From contig CALAIJ010000184.1 of NCBI GenBank assembly GCA_937923365.1, forward strand, positions 1 to 14,790: a DNA stretch of 14,790 bases, in the 5' to 3' direction. Under the pieces are notes generated by a model. That model saw only the letters and a program-made list of their open reading frames with translations. It made no database searches and was not told the origin of the DNA. The position numbers and the translations under genes were made by a program. Origin of the DNA: an uncultured Sulfitobacter sp. (GTDB taxonomy: Bacteria; Pseudomonadota; Alphaproteobacteria; Rhodobacterales; Rhodobacteraceae). This document shows, piece by piece, positions 1 to 6,340 of the stretch (position 1 is its first letter; each line of letters starts with the position of its first letter).

Positions 1-819
1 AATGTCGCGGTAATCGTCCGTTTTCTCGGCGCGGATCTGGGTGTCATAGAGGGCCAGAGCCACGTCCAGTTCGCCGCGATCCAGATGCAGGAGGGCTTTG
101 TGCCACCAGACGTGGTAGCGGAAGTTGTTGGACTGTGCCCAGGCCGCGGTATGGTCTTCGATCAGGGCGATGCCCGCATCGGGCTCTGCGCGCATATCGT
201 GCACGTGGGCCACTGCATGCAGGCCCCAGGCGTCGTCAGGCGCATGGATCAGACCCGTAAGGCCCGCCTTTTCCGCAGCAGTGTAGTCGCCGGTTTCTTC
301 CAGTGTGAAGGCATGGCACCCCATCAGGTAGCCACGCAGCGGGTGATCCTTGTCATGCGCGGGCAAAATCCGCTCGATGGAGGCCCGCATGCCCGTCGCA
401 TCCCCCAGAATGAAGCGGATGGCATGGCTGACTTTGGCCGAAAGCGTGTCTTCGGGGTGCAGGGCCAGCACTTGCTCCATGGCAGAGACCGCACCGGTAG
501 GGCTGTCGGCCAGCCAGCGGTCCAGTGCGGTGATCCACCACTCTTCGCGCGCATTTACGGGCGTTGCCATGCGGGCGCGGTGCGCGTCCGTGCGGGCGGC
601 TTCAGCCACGTCCCACATCTCGGCGCGGCCCATCATCAGGCAGAAAAGGCCCTTGGCGGCAAAGCCCATGGCAAAGTCGGGGGCCGCGTCCAGAGTGGCC
701 GCCAGATGGTGTGGTGTCGTCTGCCCGTGGGCCAGAAATGCGCGCACCATATTGTTCCAGCTGTCCAACGCGGTCGCGCAGGAAAGGGAAACAGGGGCGT
801 TACAAATGTCACTTGTCAT
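1..819 (-). CDS. TPR protein, TTC38-like (3' end cut by window edge)
   Basis: An open frame of 273 codons runs from ATG at 819 off the left edge, so the C-terminus is missing. The start MTSDICNAPVSLSCATALDSW is preceded by a weak purine-rich AGAAAGG. The protein is helical, with repeated A/L-rich segments of TPR type. Phrases such as EEWWITALDRWL, HPLRGYLMGCHAFTLEETGDY, WGLHAVAHVHDM and YHVWWHKALLHLDRGELD match my memory of the bacterial tetratricopeptide repeat protein 38 (TTC38) family. The invariant HAVAHV and WHxAL positions are the strongest cues. No signal peptide or membrane segment is visible, so it is probably cytosolic. The biochemical role of bacterial TTC38 proteins is not established. 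It lies 197 bp downstream of the CoA-transferase gene on the same strand, with room for its own promoter. Family assignment is fairly sure; function is unknown. Confidence 0.85.
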   Translation of the reverse strand, partial: MTSDICNAPVSLSCATALDSWNNMVRAFLAHGQTTPHHLAATLDAAPDFAMGFAAKGLFCLMMGRAEMWDVAEAARTDAHRARMATPVNAREEWWITALDRWLADSPTGAVSAMEQVLALHPEDTLSAKVSHAIRFILGDATGMRASIERILPAHDKDHPLRGYLMGCHAFTLEETGDYTAAEKAGLTGLIHAPDDAWGLHAVAHVHDMRAEPDAGIALIEDHTAAWAQSNNFRYHVWWHKALLHLDRGELDVALALYDTQIRAEKTDDYRDI

Positions 820-936
820 GGGGTGGGCCTTTCTAGGTCACAGGTCTTGCGGGGTAGGAATACCCGTAAAAGAGGTGCCAATGAACGTAGATATGGGCCG
901 CTACACGCCAACGTGAAGGGGGGAACTCGCTTCGTG

Positions 937-951
937 AGTGATTGTGTCACT
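937..951. promoter_or_regulatory. Short inverted repeat upstream of the TTC38-like gene
   Basis: AGTGA-TTGTG-TCACT is a perfect 5-bp dyad with a 5-bp spacer, in the gap between the CoA-transferase stop and the TTC38-like start. It could be an operator, but arms this short also arise by chance. I found no convincing -35/-10 pair beside it. Confidence 0.2.
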
Positions 952-1016
952 TCGGCCCGCCTGAACCTCGAAAGTGAGCGTGTTCTTGCGCAATTCCCGT
1001 CACATAGGGCGAATTG

Positions 1017-2207
1017 TTACAAAGGTTTCCCCGGCATTGGTCCCCAGGTTTCAAGCACTTCGTCGGTGTCCTGACCCACATGGGGCGGCGCGCGGTCATA
1101 GCGCACGGGCGTTGCTGAGAACTTGAGCGGGTTGGCCAGAAGCTGCAGATCATCGCCATCCGCGCGGGGCACCTGCACCACCGCACCACGCGCCTTGGCC
1201 TGATCGGATTGCAGTGCCTCGCCGACAGTGTGGATCGGCCCGCAAGGCACTTTGACACTTTGCAGCCGCGCCATGACCTCTGCGCGGGGCAAGGCGCGCA
1301 GGGGCGGGGTGATCATCGGCATCAGCGCCTCGCGATGCTCGATCCGGCCCTGATTGGTGACAAAGCGCGGGTCCCGGGCCACTTGGGCGATGTCCAGCAC
1401 ATCACAAAAGCGCGCAAATTGCGCGTCATTGCCCACGGCCAGCAGAAAGTGGCCATCGCTGCATTCAAACGCATCATAAGGCACGATGTTGGGGTGCGCA
1501 TTACCGCGGCGAACAGGTTCCTGCCCGGAGGTCAGGAAGTTGGTGCCTTCGTTGATCAGCCACGCCATCTGCGCGTCGACAAGGGCCAGATCAATGTGCT
1601 GACCTTCGCCCGTGGCGTCGCGGTGGCGCAGGGCGGCCAGAATACCGATGGTGGCATACATCCCGCACATCACGTCGGCGATACCGACGCCGACCTTTGT
1701 AGGCGCGCCTTCAGGATCGCCCGTCAGGGACATGATGCCGCCAAAGCCCTGGGCCATCAGATCATACCCCGGTTGGGTGCGGTTCGGGCCAAACTGGCCG
1801 TACCCCGAAATCGAGCAGTAGACGAGCGCGGGGTGCTGTTTCAGCATCGTGGCATGGTCCAACCCGTATTTCACCAGCCCGTCCGGCTTGAAGTTCTCGA
1901 TCACCACATCTGCGCGGGCGGCCAGATGGCGGATGATTTCCTGGCCCTCCTCAGTGGCGATATCTACCGCGATGGAGCGTTTGTTGCGGTTGGCGGCCAT
2001 GAAGTATGCCGACAGGTCCGTGGGCTGGCCCTTCGCGTCGCGGGCATAGTTCGGCCCCCAACCACGCGTATCATCACCGCCCGTCTTGGGGTTCTCCACC
2101 TTGATGACGGTGGCGCCCATGTCGCCCAGCAGTTGTGTGCAGGTGGGCCCGGCGAGGATTCGGCTGAGGTCGAGAATAAAAAGGCCGTCGAGTGCGGTTT
2201 GGGTCAT
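1017..2207 (-). CDS. Family III CoA-transferase (CaiB/BaiF type)
   Basis: A complete 396-residue protein, the usual length for family III CoA-transferases, which move CoA between acyl-CoA donors and carboxylic acids. The N-terminus GLFILDLSRILAGPTCTQLLGDMGA is the family signature, followed by VIKVENP, FMAANRNKRSIAVD and ENFKPDGL. PGYDLMAQGFGGIMSLTG (about residues 146-163) and the GVGIADVMCGMYA segment are also typical. By alignment from memory with formyl-CoA transferase and alpha-methylacyl-CoA racemase, Asp178 in IADVM is the catalytic aspartate that forms the acyl anhydride. ATG at 2207 has a good GAGGTG ribosome binding site. The substrate cannot be read from sequence: related members act on formyl/oxalyl, succinyl, carnitinyl, mesaconyl and other groups. 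The next gene upstream on this strand is a ThDP enzyme, which suggests a shared 2-oxo or 2-hydroxy acid pathway. The 219-bp gap with hairpins argues against tight coupling. Confidence 0.93.
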   Translation of the reverse strand: MTQTALDGLFILDLSRILAGPTCTQLLGDMGATVIKVENPKTGGDDTRGWGPNYARDAKGQPTDLSAYFMAANRNKRSIAVDIATEEGQEIIRHLAARADVVIENFKPDGLVKYGLDHATMLKQHPALVYCSISGYGQFGPNRTQPGYDLMAQGFGGIMSLTGDPEGAPTKVGVGIADVMCGMYATIGILAALRHRDATGEGQHIDLALVDAQMAWLINEGTNFLTSGQEPVRRGNAHPNIVPYDAFECSDGHFLLAVGNDAQFARFCDVLDIAQVARDPRFVTNQGRIEHREALMPMITPPLRALPRAEVMARLQSVKVPCGPIHTVGEALQSDQAKARGAVVQVPRADGDDLQLLANPLKFSATPVRYDRAPPHVGQDTDEVLETWGPMPGKPL

Positions 2208-2274
2208 TGTTGCACCTCAGCTGACAAAGAAGGCATGCGCCCGCCCGGAACAAGGCCACCTGTGGCCGCCGGGC

Positions 2275-2303
2275 AGCGCCGGACCCCGCCTTGGTCCGGC
2301 GCT
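2275..2303. terminator. Strong GC-rich hairpin between the ThDP and CoA-transferase genes
   Basis: AGCGCCGGACC and GGTCCGGCGCT form a perfect 11-bp stem around a 7-nt loop. It lies 124 bp past the ThDP-gene stop and 67 bp before the CoA-transferase start. No T-run follows on the minus strand and only TTT on the plus strand, so it is not a textbook intrinsic terminator. It may be an RNA-stabilising or processing hairpin, or a REP-like element. A TTGACA at 2329-2324 (minus strand) lies 20 nt upstream of it. Confidence 0.45.
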
Positions 2304-2380
2304 TTGGCTGATGCAGGCGCGTCTGTCAAAGGGAAGACAAATGCGGCGGGCATAAAGTGCCTCACATTGAGGTCTGAAGC

Positions 2381-2397
2381 GCCAGACCGGGTCCGGC
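2381..2397. repeat. Second, related hairpin just past the ThDP-gene stop
   Basis: GCCAGACC-G-GGTCCGGC is an 8-bp imperfect inverted repeat that, read on the minus strand, folds with a G-U pair. The segment AGCGCCAGACC at 2378-2388 differs by one base from AGCGCCGGACC at 2275-2285, so the two hairpins look like diverged copies. It starts about 30 bp beyond the stop of the ThDP gene and may mark its 3' end. No T-tract is present. Confidence 0.3.
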
Positions 2398-2426
2398 CCT
2401 GCCCGGCGCGCGTGGGGTGCGTCTGC

Positions 2427-4037
2427 CTAGATGCGGCCATCGTAGGCTCCCTTTTCGATCACGGCGGCAATGACGGTGAAAGTGTCGGCTGCCTGCGCGG
2501 TTTCGAGGGCTTTGGTCAGCTCGGCCCGCGTGTGCACCGTCACACCCGCCCCGCCAAAGGCGCGGCCCATGGCGGCAAAGTCATGTTCGGCAAAATCAAC
2601 GCCCGTGTTGGCCATCTGCCGCTCGCGCTGCTTTTTCTCGATCAGCGCAAGCGACGCATCCACAAAGACCAGAATGATCGGGGTGATTTTCAATTCGGCA
2701 GCCGTTGCCAGTTCGCCTGCCACCATCAGAAAGCCTGCATCGCCCGTAAATGCCACCACGGGGCGGTCAGGAGAGGCGAGTTTCGCGCCCATCGCCAAGG
2801 GCACAGCACAGCCCATCGTGCAAAGTGCAGAGGATTGCATCAGGTCGCGTGGGGCATAGGTTTCCCACATCTGGCTCAGCAGAATGCGGTGGGCGCCACT
2901 GTCCACAGAAGCCAACGTGTCACGCGGCAGCACGTCGCGGCAGGTGGCGATCACAGCGGCGGGCCCCCAGTCTTCGTCCTTTGGGAAGGCTGCGGCCAGT
3001 GCGGTCTTGGCTGTGGCCACTTCGCCTTGGCTCCATGTCTTGACCGCAGGCAGGTCCGCGCCCAAGGCGGCCAGCGTTGCGGCACAGTCAGTGGCAAAAT
3101 TCAGCGAAGACTGGTGCATGTAGTGGTGATTGGGGGCGGCCTGAATGTCGATCACGTTGTGGCTGGTAGGTGTCCAGACATCGCGCCAGCCGGGGCGCAT
3201 CTCCACAGGGTCATAGCCCACGCAAAGGATCAGATCGGCCGATTGCACGAAGGGCACCAGCGTCTTGTCGGCCAAGGGCGACAGGCCCGCGCCGCCCAGC
3301 GACAGGGGGTGATCCTCGGCCAGCATCCCCTTGGCCTTGTAGGTGGTGATGACAGGGACATTATGCGCCTCGGCAAAGGCGGTAACGTCAGTGTGCTGGT
3401 TCAGCGCGCCTACGCCCACAATCATCACTGGTCGCTTGGCATTTGCCAGCCAGTCGCGCGCAGTGGCCAGATCGGCGCCTGTAGGCGCGCTGGCGCTGGC
3501 AGGTACCCGCGGGGCAGGGGCCGTGGCAGGTATTTGCGTGTCAGCCACATCCACAGGCACGTCGATGTGCACGGGGCCGTGGTGACCTTCGGTGGCAATT
3601 GTGACGGCCTTGTCCGCGATGATATGCGCGGCATCCGGCGTCAGTGTGAAACTGGCCTTGGTCAGGGGGGCAAAGACAGCGCGCTGGTCCACCACTTGGT
3701 GGGTGTAGCGCTGCGCTTCACCCGCATCGACGCAGCCGGACAGCACAATGAGCGGCACCTGATCCTGCAACGCATTGGCGACGGTGTTCACACCATTCAG
3801 CGTGCCCGGCCCGATGGTGCCTACCAGAATGGCTGGCGCGTGGTCACGGTGGTGATGCCCTTCGGCGATGAAACCTGCGGCGTTTTCATGTTTGCACAGA
3901 ATAAACCGGATGCCTGCGGCCTCAAGCGCGTCGATGAGGGTCAGGACCTCTCCGCCGGGCATGCCGAAGGCGGTGCGGCAGCCTGCGGCATAGAGGCGGC
4001 GGGCAAGGGCGTCAGCGGCGCGGATGGTGTCGGGCAT
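2427..4037 (-). CDS. ThDP-dependent decarboxylase/carboligase-like protein (acetolactate-synthase family)
   Basis: 536 residues with the three-domain order of acetolactate synthase-type enzymes. The N-terminal Pyr domain has AFGMPGGEVLTLIDAL and CKHENAAGFIAEG, with Glu51 at the catalytic position that activates thiamine diphosphate. The central domain has KRPVMIVGVGA (about 201-211). The C-terminal PP domain is about 365-536. The cofactor motif is unusual: GDG is GDA at 432-434, and the NN pair is Val459-Asp460. The metal ligands Asp433 and Asp460 can still work, since Asp at the second site occurs in related proteins. ATG 4037 (MPDTIRAADALARR) is preferred over the upstream in-frame start at 4097, because homology begins there and AAAAAGG precedes it. 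No small regulatory subunit lies nearby, so this is unlikely to be the housekeeping IlvB. The substrate is unknown; annotation as 'acetolactate synthase' would be over-specific. Confidence 0.88.
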   Translation of the reverse strand: MPDTIRAADALARRLYAAGCRTAFGMPGGEVLTLIDALEAAGIRFILCKHENAAGFIAEGHHHRDHAPAILVGTIGPGTLNGVNTVANALQDQVPLIVLSGCVDAGEAQRYTHQVVDQRAVFAPLTKASFTLTPDAAHIIADKAVTIATEGHHGPVHIDVPVDVADTQIPATAPAPRVPASASAPTGADLATARDWLANAKRPVMIVGVGALNQHTDVTAFAEAHNVPVITTYKAKGMLAEDHPLSLGGAGLSPLADKTLVPFVQSADLILCVGYDPVEMRPGWRDVWTPTSHNVIDIQAAPNHHYMHQSSLNFATDCAATLAALGADLPAVKTWSQGEVATAKTALAAAFPKDEDWGPAAVIATCRDVLPRDTLASVDSGAHRILLSQMWETYAPRDLMQSSALCTMGCAVPLAMGAKLASPDRPVVAFTGDAGFLMVAGELATAAELKITPIILVFVDASLALIEKKQRERQMANTGVDFAEHDFAAMGRAFGGAGVTVHTRAELTKALETAQAADTFTVIAAVIEKGAYDGRI

Positions 4038-4156
4038 GAGAGCAGGGCCTTTTTGTTGTGCGTAAGGCCAAGAACCACGACACAGCGCAAAGCGCAACTC
4101 AACGCTGCGTGGGGTTTGTTGCAGGAAATGCGTGCTTCCAAGGAGATACCGCCATG

Positions 4157-4609
4157 CTAGCTGGCACCCGCATAGAGGGCTTTGATCTCTGTCGCCCGGT
4201 CGTGGTCTGAAAAATCAAGAATAAGAAGCGTCGTCAACGGGCGGCCGTCATAGGCTGTTGTGCTGCAGAATTTGGCAAACGCCAGTGTCTCTTCCAGGCT
4301 TTCGTTGTCGTGCCAAGAGGTCATGACATCACTTCCGGCGGGCACCGGACCGTAGTCGAATTGCGCAAGGTTTGCGTGGTCAATGCTATCGTCCCACAAG
4401 GTGCTTTGAGGGCCAAAGGCTATCGCAAACAGACAGCCGGATTTCACGAGCGTCTCACTGACGGAGTACCTGGTCTCGTCGCTGACAGGCCTGGCCAAAA
4501 TGATCAAACAGCGAAAGGCATTCAACGTACCTGGTACCGCCAGATCACGTCCGGGCGGCACCCATTGATAGATCAGCGTCTCCGCCTTTTCCGTGGCCTT
4601 TGTCAGCAC
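4157..4609 (-). CDS. Small DUF7684-like protein downstream of gcrA
   Basis: About 150 residues from a proposed GTG at 4609 to TAG at 4157. The frame is open further upstream but would overlap gcrA by more than 120 bp, which I consider false. Features include FRCLIILARPVSDETRYSVS, KSGCLFAIAFGPQSTLWDDS, LAQFDYG, MTSWHDNESLEETLAFAKFC and TTLLILDFSDHDR. The pattern (Cys-containing hydrophobic strand, WDDS, MTxWHxxExLEExLxFAxxC, closing hydrophobic strand) matches what I remember as DUF7684, a family without known function. No signal peptide or membrane helix is visible. It starts 17 nt after the gcrA stop, so co-transcription is likely. The start is uncertain: GTG 4609 has only TAAGGG upstream, about 12 nt away and within a palindrome; another in-frame GTG follows at YQWVPPG. 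Confidence 0.68.
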   Translation of the reverse strand: MLTKATEKAETLIYQWVPPGRDLAVPGTLNAFRCLIILARPVSDETRYSVSETLVKSGCLFAIAFGPQSTLWDDSIDHANLAQFDYGPVPAGSDVMTSWHDNESLEETLAFAKFCSTTAYDGRPLTTLLILDFSDHDRATEIKALYAGAS

Positions 4610-4613
4610 GATG

Positions 4614-4625
4614 GGGTGCGCACCC
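4614..4625. repeat. 12-bp perfect palindrome abutting the gcrA stop
   Basis: GGGTGCGCACCC is perfectly self-complementary and begins at the base directly after the gcrA TAA (minus strand). It contains the only candidate ribosome binding bases for the next ORF. It may be a protein-binding site or simply chance in GC-rich DNA. Confidence 0.3.
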
Positions 4626-5198
4626 TTACCGCCGGCGGTCGCGGCGCGAGGACATGGGCTGGAACGCAACGCCCACATGGGCCTCGCAATAGGGTTTGCC
4701 CTGTTTGACAGGCAGGCCGCAGAACCAGAACTCTTCCGTGGCAGGATCACCGACGGGCCATTTGCAGGTCCGCTCGGTCAATTCCATCAGGCTGATCTTC
4801 TTGGAGTTCCGTTCCACTTCGTTGACCTTGGCCAAGGCTTCGGGGCTGATCTCATTGGCCGATGGTTGCGGCGGCAGGGGCTGGCCTGCAGGGATAATCT
4901 GCTTGCGCGCGGGCAGCGTTGATTTGGGTGGCGCTGCGGATTCCGTCTTGGGTTCCTGCCGCACTTCCTTGGGGGCGGCCTTTGCCTTGGGTTTGGGGGC
5001 TGCCTTTGCGGTCTTGGGCTTGGCGTCTGCTTTGGCAGCCGTGCCGGAGGTGGCGCGGTTGGACAGCCCCAGACGGTGCACTTTGCCGATCACCGCATTG
5101 CGGGTCACGCCGCCCAGCTCCTTGGCGATCTGGCTGGCGGATTGGCCTTCGCCCCACATCTTTTTCAGCGTCTCTACACGGTCATCTGTCCAGGACAT
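4626..5198 (-). CDS. gcrA: GcrA cell-cycle regulator
   Basis: 190 residues with the standard GcrA layout. The N-terminal DNA-binding helix-turn-helix is MSWTDDRVETLKKMWGEGQS through GGVTRNAVIGKVHRLGLSNR (residues 1-48). A low-complexity Ala/Lys/Pro linker spans about 53-118. The conserved C-terminal segment includes ISLMELTERTCKWPVGDP and FWFCGLPVKQGKPYCEAH, with Cys145, Cys160, Cys171 and His174 in a zinc-ligand-like arrangement. In Caulobacter, GcrA binds RNA polymerase sigma70 and activates promoters carrying CcrM-methylated GANTC sites, controlling S-phase and division genes. ATG 5198 is chosen over the upstream in-frame start at 5252: every GcrA I recall begins MSWTD, and GAGAGG lies just upstream. 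The linker is slightly longer than in the 173-residue Caulobacter protein. A terminator-like hairpin with a TTGACA at its base precedes the gene. I see no GANTC in the 64 bp upstream. Confidence 0.97.
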   Translation of the reverse strand: MSWTDDRVETLKKMWGEGQSASQIAKELGGVTRNAVIGKVHRLGLSNRATSGTAAKADAKPKTAKAAPKPKAKAAPKEVRQEPKTESAAPPKSTLPARKQIIPAGQPLPPQPSANEISPEALAKVNEVERNSKKISLMELTERTCKWPVGDPATEEFWFCGLPVKQGKPYCEAHVGVAFQPMSSRRDRRR

Positions 5199-5216
5199 GT
5201 CACGCCTCTCAGTTAA

Positions 5217-5247
5217 AAAGCGGCCCATCAGGTATGTGGACCGCTTT
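5217..5247 (-). terminator. Intrinsic terminator of the EamA gene
   Basis: On the minus strand AAAGCGGTCC pairs with GGGCCGCTTT (10 bp, one G-U) around an 11-nt loop, and the stem runs into TTTTT. It begins 15 nt after the EamA stop and ends 18 nt before the gcrA ATG. It is a good terminator for the EamA transcript, and the only hairpin in the window with a proper T-run. Confidence 0.7.
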
Positions 5248-5252
5248 GTCAA
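5247..5252 (-). promoter_or_regulatory. TTGACA, possible -35 of gcrA
   Basis: A perfect TTGACA on the minus strand at the foot of the terminator hairpin. A 16-17 bp spacer would put the -10 (TGATGG or GATGGG) inside the hairpin loop and arm, which is a poor match. If used, the gcrA transcript would start close to its ribosome binding site. Confidence 0.35.
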
Positions 5253-5262
5253 AATTCGATCC

Positions 5263-6210
5263 CTATTCTACCCTGTCCGGGGCTGGGCGCAAGCGGGTAG
5301 CTGCATCTTGGTGAGTGGGTTGGGGGGCGTGTGATTTCAGCCGCGCTTCGCGCCACGCCAGAAGCACTGCCCCTGCGATAATGATCCCCGCACCGATCCA
5401 GCTGACAGCATCGGGCAGCGCGCCATAAAACAGCGCATCATACAGCACCGCAAAAAGCAGTGTGGCATAGCTGAAGGGTGCCACAAAACTTGCATCCGCC
5501 CGTGCCATACCGTTGACAAAACAGGTCTGAGCGGCGGCCATCGAACAGCCCACGCCCGCCAGAACGGCCCATTGCAGCGCAGTCGGGCTTTGCCAAACCG
5601 TGTAGACAGCCACCGACGAGATCACCAAACCAAGCGTGTTGTTGAAGATCAGGATCTGGAAAGGCCCTTCGCGCCGCGAGAGCTGCTTGATGAAGATAAG
5701 CTCAAGCCCCATCACAAGCGCCGCCCCCAGCGCCAGCAAGGCAGCGGGTTGAAAGCTGGACGGCGTAGGCCGCAGCAGGATCAGCGCGCCCAGCAAGGCC
5801 AGACCCGCAGCCGCCCAGCGGACAGGGCCCACCTTTTCACCCAGCAGCGGAATGGCCAGCATCATCGCAAAGACAGGGTTCAGGAACGAAATTGCCGTGG
5901 CGTCCCCCAGGGGGATGAACGCGACAGAGGCGAACATCAGTGTCACCCCCGCCCAGCCACACAGCGTGCGCGCCAGATGGAGCCGCAGATGGGGCCGCTC
6001 AAGGGCAGGGCGCACCACTGCCGCCACACTCAGGATCAAGATCCACGCGAACAGGAACCTGCCATGGCTGATTTGCAAAGCGTGCAGCGGCGCGCCGAAA
6101 CTGCCTGTGCCCAAGCCCTTGGCCAGCAGCGATGAAGCCGCAATAAACACCCCCGCCGTCACGATCATCCCTGCCGCCAGTGCGTTGTTCTGCTGCTTTG
6201 CGATAAACAT
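5263..6210 (-). CDS. EamA/DMT family membrane transporter
   Basis: 315 residues, very hydrophobic, with about ten predicted membrane helices arranged as two EamA repeats (roughly 15-135 and 150-285). Typical cues are HGRFLFAWILIL, FIPLGDATAISFLNPVFAMMLAIPLLGEKVG at the end of the first repeat, and PFSYATLLFAVLYDALFYGALPDAVSWIGAGIIIAGAVLLAWRE at the end of the second. The C-terminal tail is short, basic and cytosolic in type. Drug/metabolite transporters of this family export or exchange small metabolites; the substrate cannot be predicted. ATG 6210 is kept as start, though its ribosome binding site is poor (GCAGGCG). Met15 is a possible alternative. The gene diverges from the arginine leader/argD unit, with only 85 bp between its ATG and the leader ATG, so the two share a promoter region. 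Confidence 0.93.
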   Translation of the reverse strand: MFIAKQQNNALAAGMIVTAGVFIAASSLLAKGLGTGSFGAPLHALQISHGRFLFAWILILSVAAVVRPALERPHLRLHLARTLCGWAGVTLMFASVAFIPLGDATAISFLNPVFAMMLAIPLLGEKVGPVRWAAAGLALLGALILLRPTPSSFQPAALLALGAALVMGLELIFIKQLSRREGPFQILIFNNTLGLVISSVAVYTVWQSPTALQWAVLAGVGCSMAAAQTCFVNGMARADASFVAPFSYATLLFAVLYDALFYGALPDAVSWIGAGIIIAGAVLLAWREARLKSHAPQPTHQDAATRLRPAPDRVE

Positions 6211-6259
6211 GGGCGTGCTATGCGCCTGCGGCTTGCGCTGGGCAATGACAAATTTCCTC

Positions 6260-6289
6260 TTTACGGGCGGTATCTTTGCCCGCTATGCC
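6260..6289 (+). promoter_or_regulatory. Candidate promoter of the leader-argD-argF transcript
   Basis: TTTACG (6260-6265), an 18-bp spacer and TATGCC (6284-6289) place +1 six bases later, at A6296, which is the A of the leader ATG. Such a leaderless start would explain why the leader ORF has no Shine-Dalgarno sequence. The spacer contains CGGGC-9 bp-GCCCG (6264-6282), a possible operator. The hexamers are only moderate matches to sigma70. An alternative -10 is TATCTT at 6271. Confidence 0.4.
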
Positions 6290-6295
6290 TGCGAC

Positions 6296-6340
6296 ATGAT
6301 CAACTCAAACGCATATCTTCTTCGACGACGCCGTCGCTGA
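6296..6340 (+). CDS. Putative arginine leader peptide upstream of argDF
   Basis: ATG to TGA encodes MINSNAYLLRRRRR, 14 residues ending in five arginines read from CGA CGA CGC CGT CGC. A run of the pathway's end-product amino acid, in a tiny ORF 139 bp before the first of two arginine-biosynthesis genes, is the hallmark of ribosome-mediated attenuation. No Shine-Dalgarno is present. In rhizobial trpL the leader is leaderless, and a promoter can be drawn here that starts at this ATG. The arginine codons themselves can fold (CGACG-ACGC-CGTCG, 6323-6336). Downstream arms allow two exclusive structures. Too short for standard gene callers. The peptide and its position are seen directly; the regulatory role is inferred. 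I do not know of a named family for it. Confidence 0.72.
   Translation: MINSNAYLLRRRRR

Noticed and set aside
855..882. TGGCAC followed by TTACG on the minus strand, resembling a sigma54 promoter before the TTC38-like gene
   Set aside because: The -12 GC is missing (AC instead) and there is no other sign of RpoN control.
85..1074. Plus-strand frame of 329 codons over the left end
   Set aside because: It is antisense to the TTC38-like gene and crosses the intergenic gap; composition is that of a shadow frame.
2204..2440. 78-codon minus-strand ORF filling the ThDP/CoA-transferase gap
   Set aside because: It overlaps both neighbours out of frame, includes the two hairpins, has no good ribosome binding site and no familiar motif.
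4154..4156. Minus-strand mini-ORF starting near 4156 as an amino-acid leader for the ThDP gene
   Set aside because: Its 18 codons show no run of any single amino acid and no terminator-type hairpin follows.
1209..4160. Open frame of 983 codons on the plus strand
   Set aside because: It lies antisense to the CoA-transferase and ThDP genes, has no recognisable motifs, and is rich in His/Arg/Gly as expected for the shadow of GC-rich coding DNA.
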